From assembly GCF_036688685.1 (NCBI RefSeq), contig NZ_JAQQPS010000008.1, forward strand, positions 62,001 through 126,000: a stretch of 64,000 bases of DNA. The letters run 5' to 3'. This document shows positions 35,918-44,121 of this stretch, piece by piece. Below the pieces are notes generated by a model that worked only from the letters and a program-made list of their open reading frames with translations, did not search any database and had not been told where the DNA came from. Numbering within the stretch: the first letter of the stretch is position 1; the number at the start of each line of letters is the position of its first letter. The DNA is from JALYUM01 sp036688685 (GTDB lineage Bacteria > Pseudomonadota > Gammaproteobacteria > Burkholderiales > Burkholderiaceae_D). Position numbers and translations under genes: made by a program.

Positions 35918-38023
35918 TTAATCCGGCAACAACGGCAGCAACGCATCGGCCATGCGCCCATTGGCGAAGTCCGAGACGTGATCGCCGTAGCTGTACAGGT
36001 ATTTTCCATCCATCGTCATCGGGCAGCGCCGGGTCGACTGATCGCACAGCACCGGGCCTGGGTCATACACTATCATCTGGGGGTGGCGGTGTTTGATCTG
36101 CATGATCAATTGATCGAGGGCCTGGCGCTGCTTCAAGTAATCCGCATAGGGCAAATCACAGCGGGGGGCACTGCTCCTGGTGCCCAGCGCGAGCGCCGTG
36201 CGCACACCCGGCCACGCCAGCACGGCGCGGTCCATGCAACGTTCCGGATCAGGCAAGCGCGGATTGTCGAGTACTACGCCGACTAGCTTGCCGGCCTGTT
36301 CGAGGGCGGTGACGGCTTGCTCGACGCCTGCAAGAACCAGAACCTTGTCATCTGCAGTCGGATCCATGTTTTCGCGCGGGGAACTGTAGGCAAAACGCGG
36401 CCCGATCATGTCGCGATCCGTGAAGGCGAGTAAGACGGTGTGGATAGAGCGCTCAGAAATCAATGCCTGCAAGATCGCCCGGTTTGCCTGTGCACAGTCC
36501 TGCGGGCGATCGCGCAAAAAGGCGCTGGTTCGTTCCACGCCGCTCATCGGCGCACAACCGCGCTGGCCTAACAGCATCCAGCCCTGGTTGGGCGCCGAAC
36601 GGCGCACCAGGCCCCAGAACAGCGCTTCGGCCTTGCTGTCGCCCCACACGGCGAAATGCGGCGGCGTGCGCAGATCGGTCGCGCACAAACCGGGATGGGT
36701 TTGGCTGACAACAGCACATTCCTGGCGTACAAATTCCCTTCCCTGGCCCAGGCTGGCCGTCGCCACGTCAGCATGGGCATCGGAACCCCTGCGGAAGCTG
36801 AAACCGTCCCGTTCGTAGACCCGGCTGCCCACGAAGCCGATCGACAGCAAGGCCAGGCATGGCACCACCAGCCTGGCCATGCGCGGCGGCCCGAATCGAA
36901 AGCGCGCTTCGATGGCGGTCGTGGTCAGCCAGGCAAGCAGGACGCTGGCGCCGAGAATAGCGCAGCGCACCCAGGCCGGAACAGGCTGCGCTCCGGCAAC
37001 GATGACGGTCAACGACAGCAGAGGCCAATGCCACAGGTAGAGCGGGTAGCTGATCCCTCCCACCCACACCGCCAGCGGATGCGCCAGCAGCGTGCGGCCG
37101 GCCCAGCTTTGCGGACCCGCCGCAAGCACGGCGCAGGCCCCCAGCACAGGCAGCAGTGCCCACCAGCCGGGAAACGCGAATTCCGGGCGCAGCAGCAAAA
37201 ATGACAGGAAGCACAGCGCCAGTCCTGCAATCGATAGCGTATCGGCGTTGCGCCCCGGTGTCGGTCGGGCGGCGGGAGCGAGCGCCAGCATGGCGCCGGC
37301 AAGCAATTCCCAAAAGCGGGTGGCCGGTAAAAAGAACGTGGCGGCGGCATGCTCGCGCACCAGCCAGACATTCGCGCCGAACGATAGCACGAGCATGGCG
37401 GCGCAGAGCGTGACGGCGGCCCGGCGCCAGCGCAGGGCCAGCGTGAGCACGAGCGGCCATACCAGATAAAACTGCTCCTCGATCGCGAGCGACCACAGGT
37501 GCAGCAGGGGTTTGCTGGCGGCGTCCCGGTCGAAATACCCTGCTTCATTCCACGCCACCCAGTTGGAGACGAAAGCCGCTCCCGCCCAGATGTGCTTGCC
37601 TAATTGTTTGAACTCTGCGGCATGCATGACAAACCACCCAAGTCCGTGGGTAGCGGCCAGCACCAGCGCCAGTGACGGGAAGATCCGGCGTGCGCGCCTG
37701 GAATAAAAGCGTGCGAGGCTTACCCCGCCGTGGGCAGCATCCCTGGCCAGGATGGCGGTAATGAGGAATCCGGAAATCACAAAAAAGATGTCTACGCCAG
37801 CGAAACCGCCAGGAAGCGCCTTGGGGAAAGCATGGAAAATCAGTACCGCGCAGACGGCCAGTGCGCGCAGCCCATCGATGTCGGAACAGTAGCGCCAGGG
37901 CTGCGCCGCCGCGAGGGTGAGCGCGGACGGGGCAACGTCGGTCCGGCCGAGGACGCCGTCCTTGCGGGCACGACCCGTTGAGAAACTGAAAAATTTGGAA
38001 AAGCGTAGCAAAAATAGCCGCAT
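35918..38023 (-). CDS. OafA-type membrane acyltransferase with SGNH domain
   Basis: 701 aa. The N-terminal half is an acyltransferase-3 domain with about ten helices; signatures RYCSDIDGLRALAVCAVLIFHAFP, GFAGVDIFFVISGFLIT, RRARRIFPSL and LWSLAIEEQFYLVWPL. The C-terminal half is a periplasmic SGNH-like domain (AVWGDSKAEALFWGL with the Ser in a GDS motif, later YSYGDHVSDFANGRM with Asp and His). Such fusions O-acetylate surface or secreted polysaccharides. No polysaccharide cluster is nearby. The start at 38023 lacks a clear ribosome site, so the N-terminus is uncertain. Dyad promoter C lies about 180 bp upstream. Confidence 0.9.
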   Translation of the reverse strand: MRLFLLRFSKFFSFSTGRARKDGVLGRTDVAPSALTLAAAQPWRYCSDIDGLRALAVCAVLIFHAFPKALPGGFAGVDIFFVISGFLITAILARDAAHGGVSLARFYSRRARRIFPSLALVLAATHGLGWFVMHAAEFKQLGKHIWAGAAFVSNWVAWNEAGYFDRDAASKPLLHLWSLAIEEQFYLVWPLVLTLALRWRRAAVTLCAAMLVLSFGANVWLVREHAAATFFLPATRFWELLAGAMLALAPAARPTPGRNADTLSIAGLALCFLSFLLLRPEFAFPGWWALLPVLGACAVLAAGPQSWAGRTLLAHPLAVWVGGISYPLYLWHWPLLSLTVIVAGAQPVPAWVRCAILGASVLLAWLTTTAIEARFRFGPPRMARLVVPCLALLSIGFVGSRVYERDGFSFRRGSDAHADVATASLGQGREFVRQECAVVSQTHPGLCATDLRTPPHFAVWGDSKAEALFWGLVRRSAPNQGWMLLGQRGCAPMSGVERTSAFLRDRPQDCAQANRAILQALISERSIHTVLLAFTDRDMIGPRFAYSSPRENMDPTADDKVLVLAGVEQAVTALEQAGKLVGVVLDNPRLPDPERCMDRAVLAWPGVRTALALGTRSSAPRCDLPYADYLKQRQALDQLIMQIKHRHPQMIVYDPGPVLCDQSTRRCPMTMDGKYLYSYGDHVSDFANGRMADALLPLLPD

Positions 38024-38200
38024 GCGATGATGTCCAAACAGCCTGTCCGATGTACCGGGACGAGCGAATGCCGGCAGCCTTCACAGGAAGTTGCAGCATG
38101 ATTTAAGAGAAAGGTGAGGCGCCTGGAATCAGCGCGGGTATCGCTGGGGGGGCCGCCTTGTGCCGAAGCGCTACTGTCTCCGCCAGGGCGAAGCAACACC

Positions 38201-38266
38201 ATGGTAGAGAGGGGCATACCCCCCAGCAAGATGGGTTTTCCGGAACCTGCGTCCGGTCAGATGGAC
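38201..38266 (-). promoter_or_regulatory. Dyad-type promoter C (upstream of the acyltransferase)
   Basis: Dyad GTCCGGTCAGATGGAC at 38251-38266, 21 bp with GCAGGTTCC, -35 TTGCTG (38229-38224), 17 bp, -10 TACCAT (38206-38201). A partial second dyad (CCCCAGCAAGATGG, from 38221) is exactly 30 bp away. The next minus-strand gene starts 178 bp downstream; the rest of that leader (38024-38200) shows nothing recognisable. The whole gap from 38024 to 38424 contains only this promoter and the hairpin at 38372. Confidence 0.72.
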
Positions 38267-38371
38267 GCTGCGAAGCAATGCTCGCGCCGCCAGAACGGGG
38301 TGAGGCGGAGCAAGGAGGGAGGGACGACGTCGGCGCGCTTGGGCAGAAGCGCTTCGTGACACTGGACTACC

Positions 38372-38408
38372 CTGACCGGCGCTGCGCGCGCAGCGTTACG
38401 CCGGTCAG
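38372..38408. terminator. Strong nested hairpin after the LysR gene
   Basis: Outer arms CTGACCGGCG (38372-38381) and CGCCGGTCAG (38399-38408) pair perfectly and enclose a second palindrome CTGCGCGCGCAG (38382-38393). It begins 17 bp beyond the LysR stop on the minus strand. There is no T run; it could end transcription or form a cruciform between LysR and promoter C. Confidence 0.5.
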
Positions 38409-38424
38409 AGAATGGGACAATGAA

Positions 38425-39342
38425 TTACAGCAAGACGATTTTTGGAAATTCCGCAGCGAGATGGTCGAGGAACACGCGCACTGACGGCAGCAAGCCTTTG
38501 CGCGACGGCACCAGCGCCGTGATCATGGCGTCGCCGGCGATCCATTCGGGCAAAATGCGCTGCAATTCGCTCCGATCGACGGCGGCCTTCGCGATATAGC
38601 TCGGCAAGGCGACGATGCCCAGTCCGTTGATGGCGGCTTGCTGCAGGCTGCGCATGTCGTCGCTTTGCAGGCGGGGCGCAAGCGGGACGGCGACTTCTTC
38701 GGTCAACAGCGTTGTATGGCGCAGGCGCCAGTGCAGCGGGGCGTTGGCGCGCGCGAAGAAAATCGAGGGATGGTCGTTCAGCTCGGCTGGCGTGGCCGGC
38801 GCGCCGTGCTCGGCGACATAGGCGCTGCCGGCAAACAGGCACCAGGGAGCCGGCGCCAGGGTGCGCTGCACCAGGTCGGAATCGGGCAGGGCCGCGCCGT
38901 GCGCGCGGATCGCCACGTCATAGTTCTCGCCGACGATGTCGACGGTGCGGTCGGCCGCGTGGGCGATGACATTGACTTTGGGGTACAGGCGCATGAAGTC
39001 AGCAATCATCCCCGACATGGCGAAGTGCATGGTGGCTATGCCGGCGGTACAGCGGATCGTCCCGACCGGTTCCGACAGGCGGTGCCGCACCGACATTTCG
39101 GCCAGTTCAGCCTCGCGCAACGTGGCCACGGCGTGCCGGTAAAATTCTTCGCCCGCTTCTGTCATGCCGAAGCGGCGTGAGGTGCGGCTCAGCAAACGGA
39201 CGCCCAGTTCGGCTTCCAGCTGTTGCATGCGGTGGCTGAGCGTTGATTTGGGCATGCCGAGGTTATTACCAGCGGCAGTAAATCCACCCCGATCGACGAC
39301 ATTTACAAAGATAAAAAAATCATTTAAATCAAGCCGGCTCAC
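38425..39342 (-). CDS. LysR-family transcriptional regulator
   Basis: 305 aa with a GTG start. N-terminal winged helix: LNDFFIFVNVVDRGGFTAAG, recognition helix MPKSTLSHRMQQLEAELGVRLLSRTSRRF. The effector domain (about residues 90-300) has the two-lobe periplasmic-binding-protein fold. LysR proteins bind dyad operators as tetramers and activate or repress from positions near -65 and -35. It sits between the DoxX/SDR genes and the acyltransferase, at the centre of the five dyad promoters, which makes it the leading candidate regulator for them; this is inference. Confidence 0.93.
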   Translation of the reverse strand: MSRLDLNDFFIFVNVVDRGGFTAAGNNLGMPKSTLSHRMQQLEAELGVRLLSRTSRRFGMTEAGEEFYRHAVATLREAELAEMSVRHRLSEPVGTIRCTAGIATMHFAMSGMIADFMRLYPKVNVIAHAADRTVDIVGENYDVAIRAHGAALPDSDLVQRTLAPAPWCLFAGSAYVAEHGAPATPAELNDHPSIFFARANAPLHWRLRHTTLLTEEVAVPLAPRLQSDDMRSLQQAAINGLGIVALPSYIAKAAVDRSELQRILPEWIAGDAMITALVPSRKGLLPSVRVFLDHLAAEFPKIVLL

Positions 39343-39473
39343 GCACTATCCAATCTGTCGAATACAATTCGCGAGTTTGAAGGGTAACGTCGCTGCCGTC
39401 CAGAATTAATGTATATGTACGTCGTCAAACATATTCGAGCCGCATAAGTGATTATTCACCGCAGCTGGATTTT

Positions 39474-39899
39474 TTATAGTTTCCAGCGTTTTCCGTGTGT
39501 GGCACGTTGAATGCCGCCAGCGGGCTCCTCGATTGCGGCGATATGCAGCAATCCGCCGGCGATGGCGATATTTTTCAGCAATTCCATCAGCTGCATTTGA
39601 TTTTCCAGATCGTGATGAAATACCAGGCCGGTCGCCACCGAAAAAACGGCCAAAGCGATGGCAACGCTGCGCGTCTGTATACCGCATGCCAGCAGCAGGC
39701 CGCCGCCAACTTCGACCGCCACGGCGATCAGGAAACCCAGTATGGCGAATGGCAGGCCGGTCGATGCGATGAATTCGATCGTGGCGCCGGGCGCCATCAC
39801 CTTGGCGGCGGCGCTCACCAGGAACAGCGTGGCAATCATGAGACGGCCAAGGACCATGACCGCTGGCGTGGGGTGATTTGACGTATTCAATGGTTTCAT
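39474..39899 (-). CDS. DoxX family membrane protein
   Basis: 141 aa with four membrane helices (residues about 14-34, 47-72, 79-97, 106-124). DoxX-type pattern: GRLMIATLFLVSAAAKVMAPG, ASTGLPFAILGFLIAVAVEVGGGLLL, a His-rich FHHDLENQMQLMELLKNIAIAGG. Family members take part in redox or quinone-linked stress responses in some bacteria, but the activity of this one is unknown. Transcribed from dyad promoter E, divergent from the SDR operon. Confidence 0.9.
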   Translation of the reverse strand: MKPLNTSNHPTPAVMVLGRLMIATLFLVSAAAKVMAPGATIEFIASTGLPFAILGFLIAVAVEVGGGLLLACGIQTRSVAIALAVFSVATGLVFHHDLENQMQLMELLKNIAIAGGLLHIAAIEEPAGGIQRATHGKRWKL

Positions 39900-39947
39900 A
39901 TCAGTTCTCTCTCAATGTGTGCCGATCGGTTCTGCCGGCGGTAGCGC

Positions 39948-40013
39948 ATCGTAATTATTAAGCGATGCGGGCGCAATGCAGCATGCCGGGAAGCTGCGTC
40001 CAGTCGACTGGAC
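39948..40013 (-). promoter_or_regulatory. Dyad-type promoter E (for doxX)
   Basis: A perfect 16-bp palindrome GTCCAGTCGACTGGAC at 39998-40013, then on the minus strand 21 bp beginning GCAGCTTCC, -35 TTGCGC (39976-39971), 17 bp, -10 TACGAT (39953-39948). The doxX ATG is about 45 bp downstream of the expected start. The palindrome is also 54 bp upstream of the -35 of the divergent SDR promoter. Confidence 0.78.
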
Positions 40014-40066
40014 AATTGCCGCCTTAATGATCCAATGGGTGAGACGGTGCATCCGGCAAAACCGGC

Positions 40067-40095
40067 TTGTTGGCCGGACATTGAAAACTTACTAT
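40067..40095 (+). promoter_or_regulatory. Predicted sigma70 promoter of the SDR operon
   Basis: -35 TTGTTG (40067-40072), 17-bp spacer, -10 TACTAT (40090-40095), about 50 bp before the SDR start. A degenerate dyad-like stretch (ATCCAATGGGTGAGAC, 40030-40045; 7 of 12 defined positions) occupies the place the dyad holds in promoters A-E. Confidence 0.6.
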
Positions 40096-40147
40096 TGGGT
40101 CTCGGTACCGCCACCCGGTGGAATCAAATCAAAACCCTGGAGCAAAT

Positions 40148-41005
40148 ATGAAATCAGTAAATGGCAAAGTCGTTCTCGTTACCGGCGCCTCGTCAGGTTT
40201 GGGACATGAGCTGGTTCACCAGTTGCTGGAAAAAGGCGCACTGGTTGCCGCCACTTTCCGCAAGCAGGCAGAAGTCGATATTTATAACAGCAAGCACCCA
40301 ACGCAGGGCATGGGCGTGCTGGCAGATGTGACGGACGACGCGGCGGTGCAAGCCGGCGTGGCCCAGGTGCTGGCCCGCTTCGGCCACATCGACATTGTCG
40401 CCAACTGCGCCGGCGCCGGCACGGTTGGCGCGGTGGAAGAGATGTCGGATGCGGAAGCGCGACGTGTGTTCGACCTGAATTTTTTTGGCGGCCTGAACAT
40501 CATCCGCGCGGTTACCCCGGCCATGCGCAAACAGCGCTCCGGCCACATCATCCAGTTTTCGGCCATCGGCGGCTTCATCGGCTACCCCGGCATGGGCGTG
40601 TACGCTGCCGCCAAGGGCGCGACCGGCATCCTGGGTGAAGCGCTGGCCGGTGAACTGGCCTCGTTCGGCATCTTTGCAACGGTCCTGACCATCGGGGTCT
40701 TCGAGACGCAGTTTGCGGGCCGCTCGCTGGCGTACGCCGCCAATAAAATCGACGACTACGAAGGCACGCCGGCCGGTAAATTCCGCGGCGCCATTGGCGG
40801 CCTGCAAGGCAAGCAGCCGAATGTTCCCGAGAAGGGGGCGCTGGCGATCATCCACCTGATGGAAGCGGACCATCCGCCCGTGCATGCAGCCCTGGGCGGC
40901 GATGCAATGGGCGGCATGCGCCGCAAAATGGCCAACATCGAGCAGGAACTGGTCCAGTGGCAAGACAACGCCGTTTCCACCGCACGCAACGTCGAAGGAG
41001 CATGA
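40148..41005 (+). CDS. Short-chain dehydrogenase/reductase (1)
   Basis: 285 aa. Rossmann motif VLVTGASSGLGHEL, NCAGAG, catalytic Ser in IIQFSAIGGF and Y-x-x-x-K in VYAAAKGATG. This is a classical SDR with the extra C-terminal segment seen in ketoreductase-like members that handle oxidised aromatic or carbonyl compounds; substrate unknown. The ATG at 40148 has GGAG upstream. Its stop overlaps the next SDR start (ATGA). Confidence 0.92.
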   Translation: MKSVNGKVVLVTGASSGLGHELVHQLLEKGALVAATFRKQAEVDIYNSKHPTQGMGVLADVTDDAAVQAGVAQVLARFGHIDIVANCAGAGTVGAVEEMSDAEARRVFDLNFFGGLNIIRAVTPAMRKQRSGHIIQFSAIGGFIGYPGMGVYAAAKGATGILGEALAGELASFGIFATVLTIGVFETQFAGRSLAYAANKIDDYEGTPAGKFRGAIGGLQGKQPNVPEKGALAIIHLMEADHPPVHAALGGDAMGGMRRKMANIEQELVQWQDNAVSTARNVEGA

Positions 41006-41751
41006 TCATGCGCATGACCAACAAGGTTGTTCTCATCACGGGCGCTTCGCGCGGACTCGGTTTGCGCCTGGCGCGCCGCTTTGCCAAGGAAGGTGCTGCC
41101 GTCGCGCTGACCTATAACAGCGACGCGGCTGCCGCTGCCGCCAACGTGGAGGCGCTCGTCGCCGAAGGTGCCCAGGCAATGGCCGTCGGTGGCGACGTCA
41201 GCGATCCGGAAGCCGTCAATGCGATGTTTGCCGCAGTACTGGCCCGGTTCGGACGCATCGACATCGTGGTGGCGAACGCCGGCATGGAGCTGATCGATAC
41301 GCCGATCACCGAGATCGACAACGCGATGTTCGAGAAGGTCACCAAGACCAACGTCTTCGGCACCTTCTACACCCTGCGCGAAAGTGCGCGGCACGTGACT
41401 GACGGCGGGCGCATCATCGTCATTTCGTCGACCACCACGATTGTGCCGAACGCCGGCTTCACTGCCTACGCCGGCAGCAAGGCGGCAGGCCGGTTGTACG
41501 TCGAATGCCTGGCGCAGGAACTGGGCAAGCGCAACATCACGGTCAACGGCGTCGTGCCCGGCCCGCTGCGTGACGCCGGTGTCATCGCCAAGCTGCAGGA
41601 AAGCGACTACCAGGCCCTGGCGCAATTGTCGCCGTTCGGACGCCTCGGCTCGGTTGCCGACGTGGAAGGGGCCGTGATTTTCCTCGCCAGCGACGATGCC
41701 GCGTGGGTCTCTGGCCATCACCTGGTCGTCAATGGCGCAGCGAAAGTCTGA
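41002..41751 (+). CDS. Short-chain dehydrogenase/reductase (2), FabG-like
   Basis: 249 aa. VVLITGASRGLGLRLARRF binds the cofactor; NAG is read as VANAGM; the catalytic Ser is in IIVISSTTTI and the Tyr/Lys pair in FTAYAGSKAAG. The C-terminal WVSGHHLVVNGA matches FabG-like 3-oxoacyl-ACP reductase relatives. It overlaps SDR 1 by 4 bp and is followed 62 bp later by the FMN reductase, so three reductases form one unit. Confidence 0.92.
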   Translation: MIMRMTNKVVLITGASRGLGLRLARRFAKEGAAVALTYNSDAAAAAANVEALVAEGAQAMAVGGDVSDPEAVNAMFAAVLARFGRIDIVVANAGMELIDTPITEIDNAMFEKVTKTNVFGTFYTLRESARHVTDGGRIIVISSTTTIVPNAGFTAYAGSKAAGRLYVECLAQELGKRNITVNGVVPGPLRDAGVIAKLQESDYQALAQLSPFGRLGSVADVEGAVIFLASDDAAWVSGHHLVVNGAAKV

Positions 41752-41813
41752 CGCCGGCCTGCAGTGCTGCGCAGCGCGCGGCACTGCATCTTGAACTCAT
41801 AGAAAGGAATGTC

Positions 41814-42386
41814 ATGCTGCCTAAAAAGATTGCCGTCATTATCGGCAGCCTGCGCAAGGATTCGTTGAATCGCCTGTTCGCCCACGAAGTCATGGCACTT
41901 GCGCCGCCGTCGCTGTCCCTGGAAATCGTCGAGATCGGCGGCCTGGACCTGTTTAACGAGGACCTCGAAGGACATGGCGTGATTGCGCCACCGGCGTGGA
42001 CCCGCATGCGCGAACGCATCGCGCCGATGGATGGCGTGCTGTTCTTTACGCCCGAATACAACCGTTCGGTGCCGGGTGTACTGAAGAACGCCCTCGACGT
42101 TGGTTCGCGTCCATACGGCGCCAGCGTCTGGGCCCACAAACCGGCCGCGATCGTCAGCGTCTCGCCGGGTGCCGCGGGCGGCTTTGGCGCCAACCACCAT
42201 GTGCGCCAGTCGATGGTTTTCCTGGACATGCCGTTGTTGCAGCAGCCGGAAGCTTACATCGGCGGCGCCGGCAAGCTGCTGGGCGAAGACGGCAGGCTCA
42301 ACAACGACGGCACCCGGCAATTTTTGAAGCGCTTCATCGACGCCTTTGCGGCCTGGGTCGATACCAATGCGGCACGCGCCGCCTGA
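41814..42386 (+). CDS. NADPH-dependent FMN reductase family protein
   Basis: 190 aa flavodoxin-like fold. N-terminus IAVIIGSLRKDSLNRLFAHE carries the phosphate-binding GSLRxxS motif; FFTPEYNRSVPGVLKNALD is the conserved flavin/dimer segment. Related enzymes (ChrR/YieF, azoreductase type) reduce quinones, chromate and azo dyes by two electrons. The start at 41814 has AAAGGA upstream. Position behind two SDRs fits an electrophile or quinone detoxification operon. Confidence 0.92.
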   Translation: MLPKKIAVIIGSLRKDSLNRLFAHEVMALAPPSLSLEIVEIGGLDLFNEDLEGHGVIAPPAWTRMRERIAPMDGVLFFTPEYNRSVPGVLKNALDVGSRPYGASVWAHKPAAIVSVSPGAAGGFGANHHVRQSMVFLDMPLLQQPEAYIGGAGKLLGEDGRLNNDGTRQFLKRFIDAFAAWVDTNAARAA

Positions 42387-42395
42387 ATTGCGGAC

Positions 42396-42423
42396 AAAAA
42401 AAAGCCCACTCGAGAGCGGGCTT
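42396..42423 (-). terminator. Terminator of the minus-strand lipoprotein genes
   Basis: Arms AAGCCC (42402-42407) and GGGCTT (42418-42423) with partial inner pairing; on the minus strand the hairpin is followed by eight T. It sits between the FMN reductase stop and the convergent lipoprotein stop at 42542. Confidence 0.75.
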
Positions 42424-42541
42424 GAAATCCAATTCTTTTCTGAGGAGAGTTGGAGGAGACAGATGCAGTATGCTGCGCTACAGCATATAAATCCAATTTA
42501 TCTTCATAATATTAGATATAAGCTGCGCCTATATCTCATCC

Positions 42542-43252
42542 TCAGGCCGGATTATCCTCGCACTTTACCGCGATGTTCAGGACCGCAGCATCCTTCATCA
42601 AGCCGGCGCCATTGGTGACGGTGCAGTGTTGACCTTTTGGCTGGGCCAGGATCGTTACGCCATAGGCTTGGTCGAACCCGACGGCAGTCGCAAAGCTGAA
42701 CGAAGGTGTTTTTGCGCCAGAGCCGACTGCGCCACCGGCGGCGACTGCGGCCGCCTCTGCCGCTGCCTCGGTTGCTGCATTGGCGTCGACAGTTGCCTTG
42801 GTCGGCGTCAGGGTGCCATCCAAACTGCCGTTGATCAATGTCAGGCCGTCGCCCTTCAAGCCAGAGATATAGCCATTCACCGTGTAGGCGTTGATGCTGC
42901 ACGTGACACTAACATTGATCGAGGCGGTATGGCCCGCGCTGTCCGCCGCAGTCTGGAGGACCGAGCAGCTTTGATGCGCCGGGTTGCTCACGAGCTTGAC
43001 GAAGTACACATCGCCATATTCGAGAATTTGCGGAAAGGTGTAGTTCACGACATTGGCCACGCCAGACGAATCGAGGCCGGGTTTCTTGATCTCGAGCGTC
43101 TGCGAGCCGGTGGTCAGGGTCAGGCTGTCGTAGTACAGGCCCGAGACGGTGCCGGAGACCGGGAACTTGGCTTTGTCACTGCCGCCGCCGCAAGCCGCGA
43201 GGCTGGCGGCCAGAAAAAGTGCAGCGCCGGTGCGCACTGTAAATAAAGTCAT
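42542..43252 (-). CDS. Putative lipoprotein, paralog of the next gene (1)
   Basis: 236 aa. Lipoprotein signal peptide with the lipobox SLAAC at residue 21, then GGGSDK. The body contains repeated strand-rich units: V-S-G-T-V-S-G-L-x-x-D-x-L-x-L and VNGYISGLKGDGLTLINGS, each with a Cys-containing strand (QSCSV, VTCS, HCTVTNG, VKCE). An Ala-rich stretch (residues 160-182) separates the last unit. It is predicted to be a secreted beta-rich protein; function unknown. It is 21 bp downstream of its paralog. Confidence 0.8.
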   Translation of the reverse strand: MTLFTVRTGAALFLAASLAACGGGSDKAKFPVSGTVSGLYYDSLTLTTGSQTLEIKKPGLDSSGVANVVNYTFPQILEYGDVYFVKLVSNPAHQSCSVLQTAADSAGHTASINVSVTCSINAYTVNGYISGLKGDGLTLINGSLDGTLTPTKATVDANAATEAAAEAAAVAAGGAVGSGAKTPSFSFATAVGFDQAYGVTILAQPKGQHCTVTNGAGLMKDAAVLNIAVKCEDNPA

Positions 43253-43273
43253 GCGAATTCCTTGTGAATAATG

Positions 43274-43945
43274 TTAGGCGCCACTGGCTGGCGTGCAAGT
43301 AACCACGGGGGCGGCCGCGTTCGGGGTCCCGTCAGCATTCGTAGGGAGGATATCGACCAAGCCCATTTTGTCGATCCCTTTGGTGACGGTGCAGGTCTTG
43401 CCGGTTGGCTGCGTGAGCACAGTGATGCCATATGGATAATCTTGCGACACCGGCGCCATGGAGAATGTCACGTTGCCACTATCTGCTGCCGGTGTGACCG
43501 TCACCTGATTCGAGCCGTTGACCAGGACCAGCTTCTTGTCGGTGGCGTTGGCGCCGGCGTTGCCGAGTCCGGTCACCGTGCCGCTCAGCTTGTGGGTGAA
43601 AATGACGCAGGTGACCACCACCGAGCCGACGCTGTACAAGCCGGTATTGCCGGAACCGTTCGCCACAGAGCACTTTTCAGTATTGCTTGGCCGGGCCTTG
43701 ACGGTCACGTTGTAGATCGAATCGCTCGGGACCAGGTCCTTGAACTGGAAGCTGCCTGAACCGCCCGGTGATACGCCCGCAATTGCCAGATCGGCGCCGC
43801 CATTGTTTTGCAGGATCAGGCCATCGAGGGTGACACCGCTGAAGTTGCCAGCCAGGTACAGCGTGCCAGTATTGCCGCCGCCGCAGGAGGCCAGGCTCAC
43901 TGCACATGCCAGCGCCAGGCCGGTACGCAGGATCGAACTTTTCAT
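43274..43945 (-). CDS. Putative lipoprotein, paralog of the previous gene (2)
   Basis: 223 aa. Lipobox SLASC near residue 21 then GGGNTG. Contains the same units: FSGVTLDGLILQNNGG, LSGTVTGLGNAG...KLVLVNGS, and Cys strands KCSVANGSG and TCTVTKG. The C-terminus of both ends in a Cys strand. It precedes paralog 1 in the same direction, so this is a small two-gene unit produced by duplication and divergence. Promoter probably lies in the 176 bp before it. Confidence 0.8.
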   Translation of the reverse strand: MKSSILRTGLALACAVSLASCGGGNTGTLYLAGNFSGVTLDGLILQNNGGADLAIAGVSPGGSGSFQFKDLVPSDSIYNVTVKARPSNTEKCSVANGSGNTGLYSVGSVVVTCVIFTHKLSGTVTGLGNAGANATDKKLVLVNGSNQVTVTPAADSGNVTFSMAPVSQDYPYGITVLTQPTGKTCTVTKGIDKMGLVDILPTNADGTPNAAAPVVTCTPASGA

Positions 43946-44121
43946 AATTTCTCCAAAACAAGCAGGGAAAGGCCCGCTGTCACAGGCAGCGCGCCCTTGA
44001 ATAATCTTTGTGCCGACATTCTAGTGCATTTGCCCAGCCGCAGCGCCATTCGCGTGTATCTTCATGTAAGACCAGGTAAATCCTTTACGATGGTTGATTA
44101 TCCGCTTTCAGGCTGCATTCC

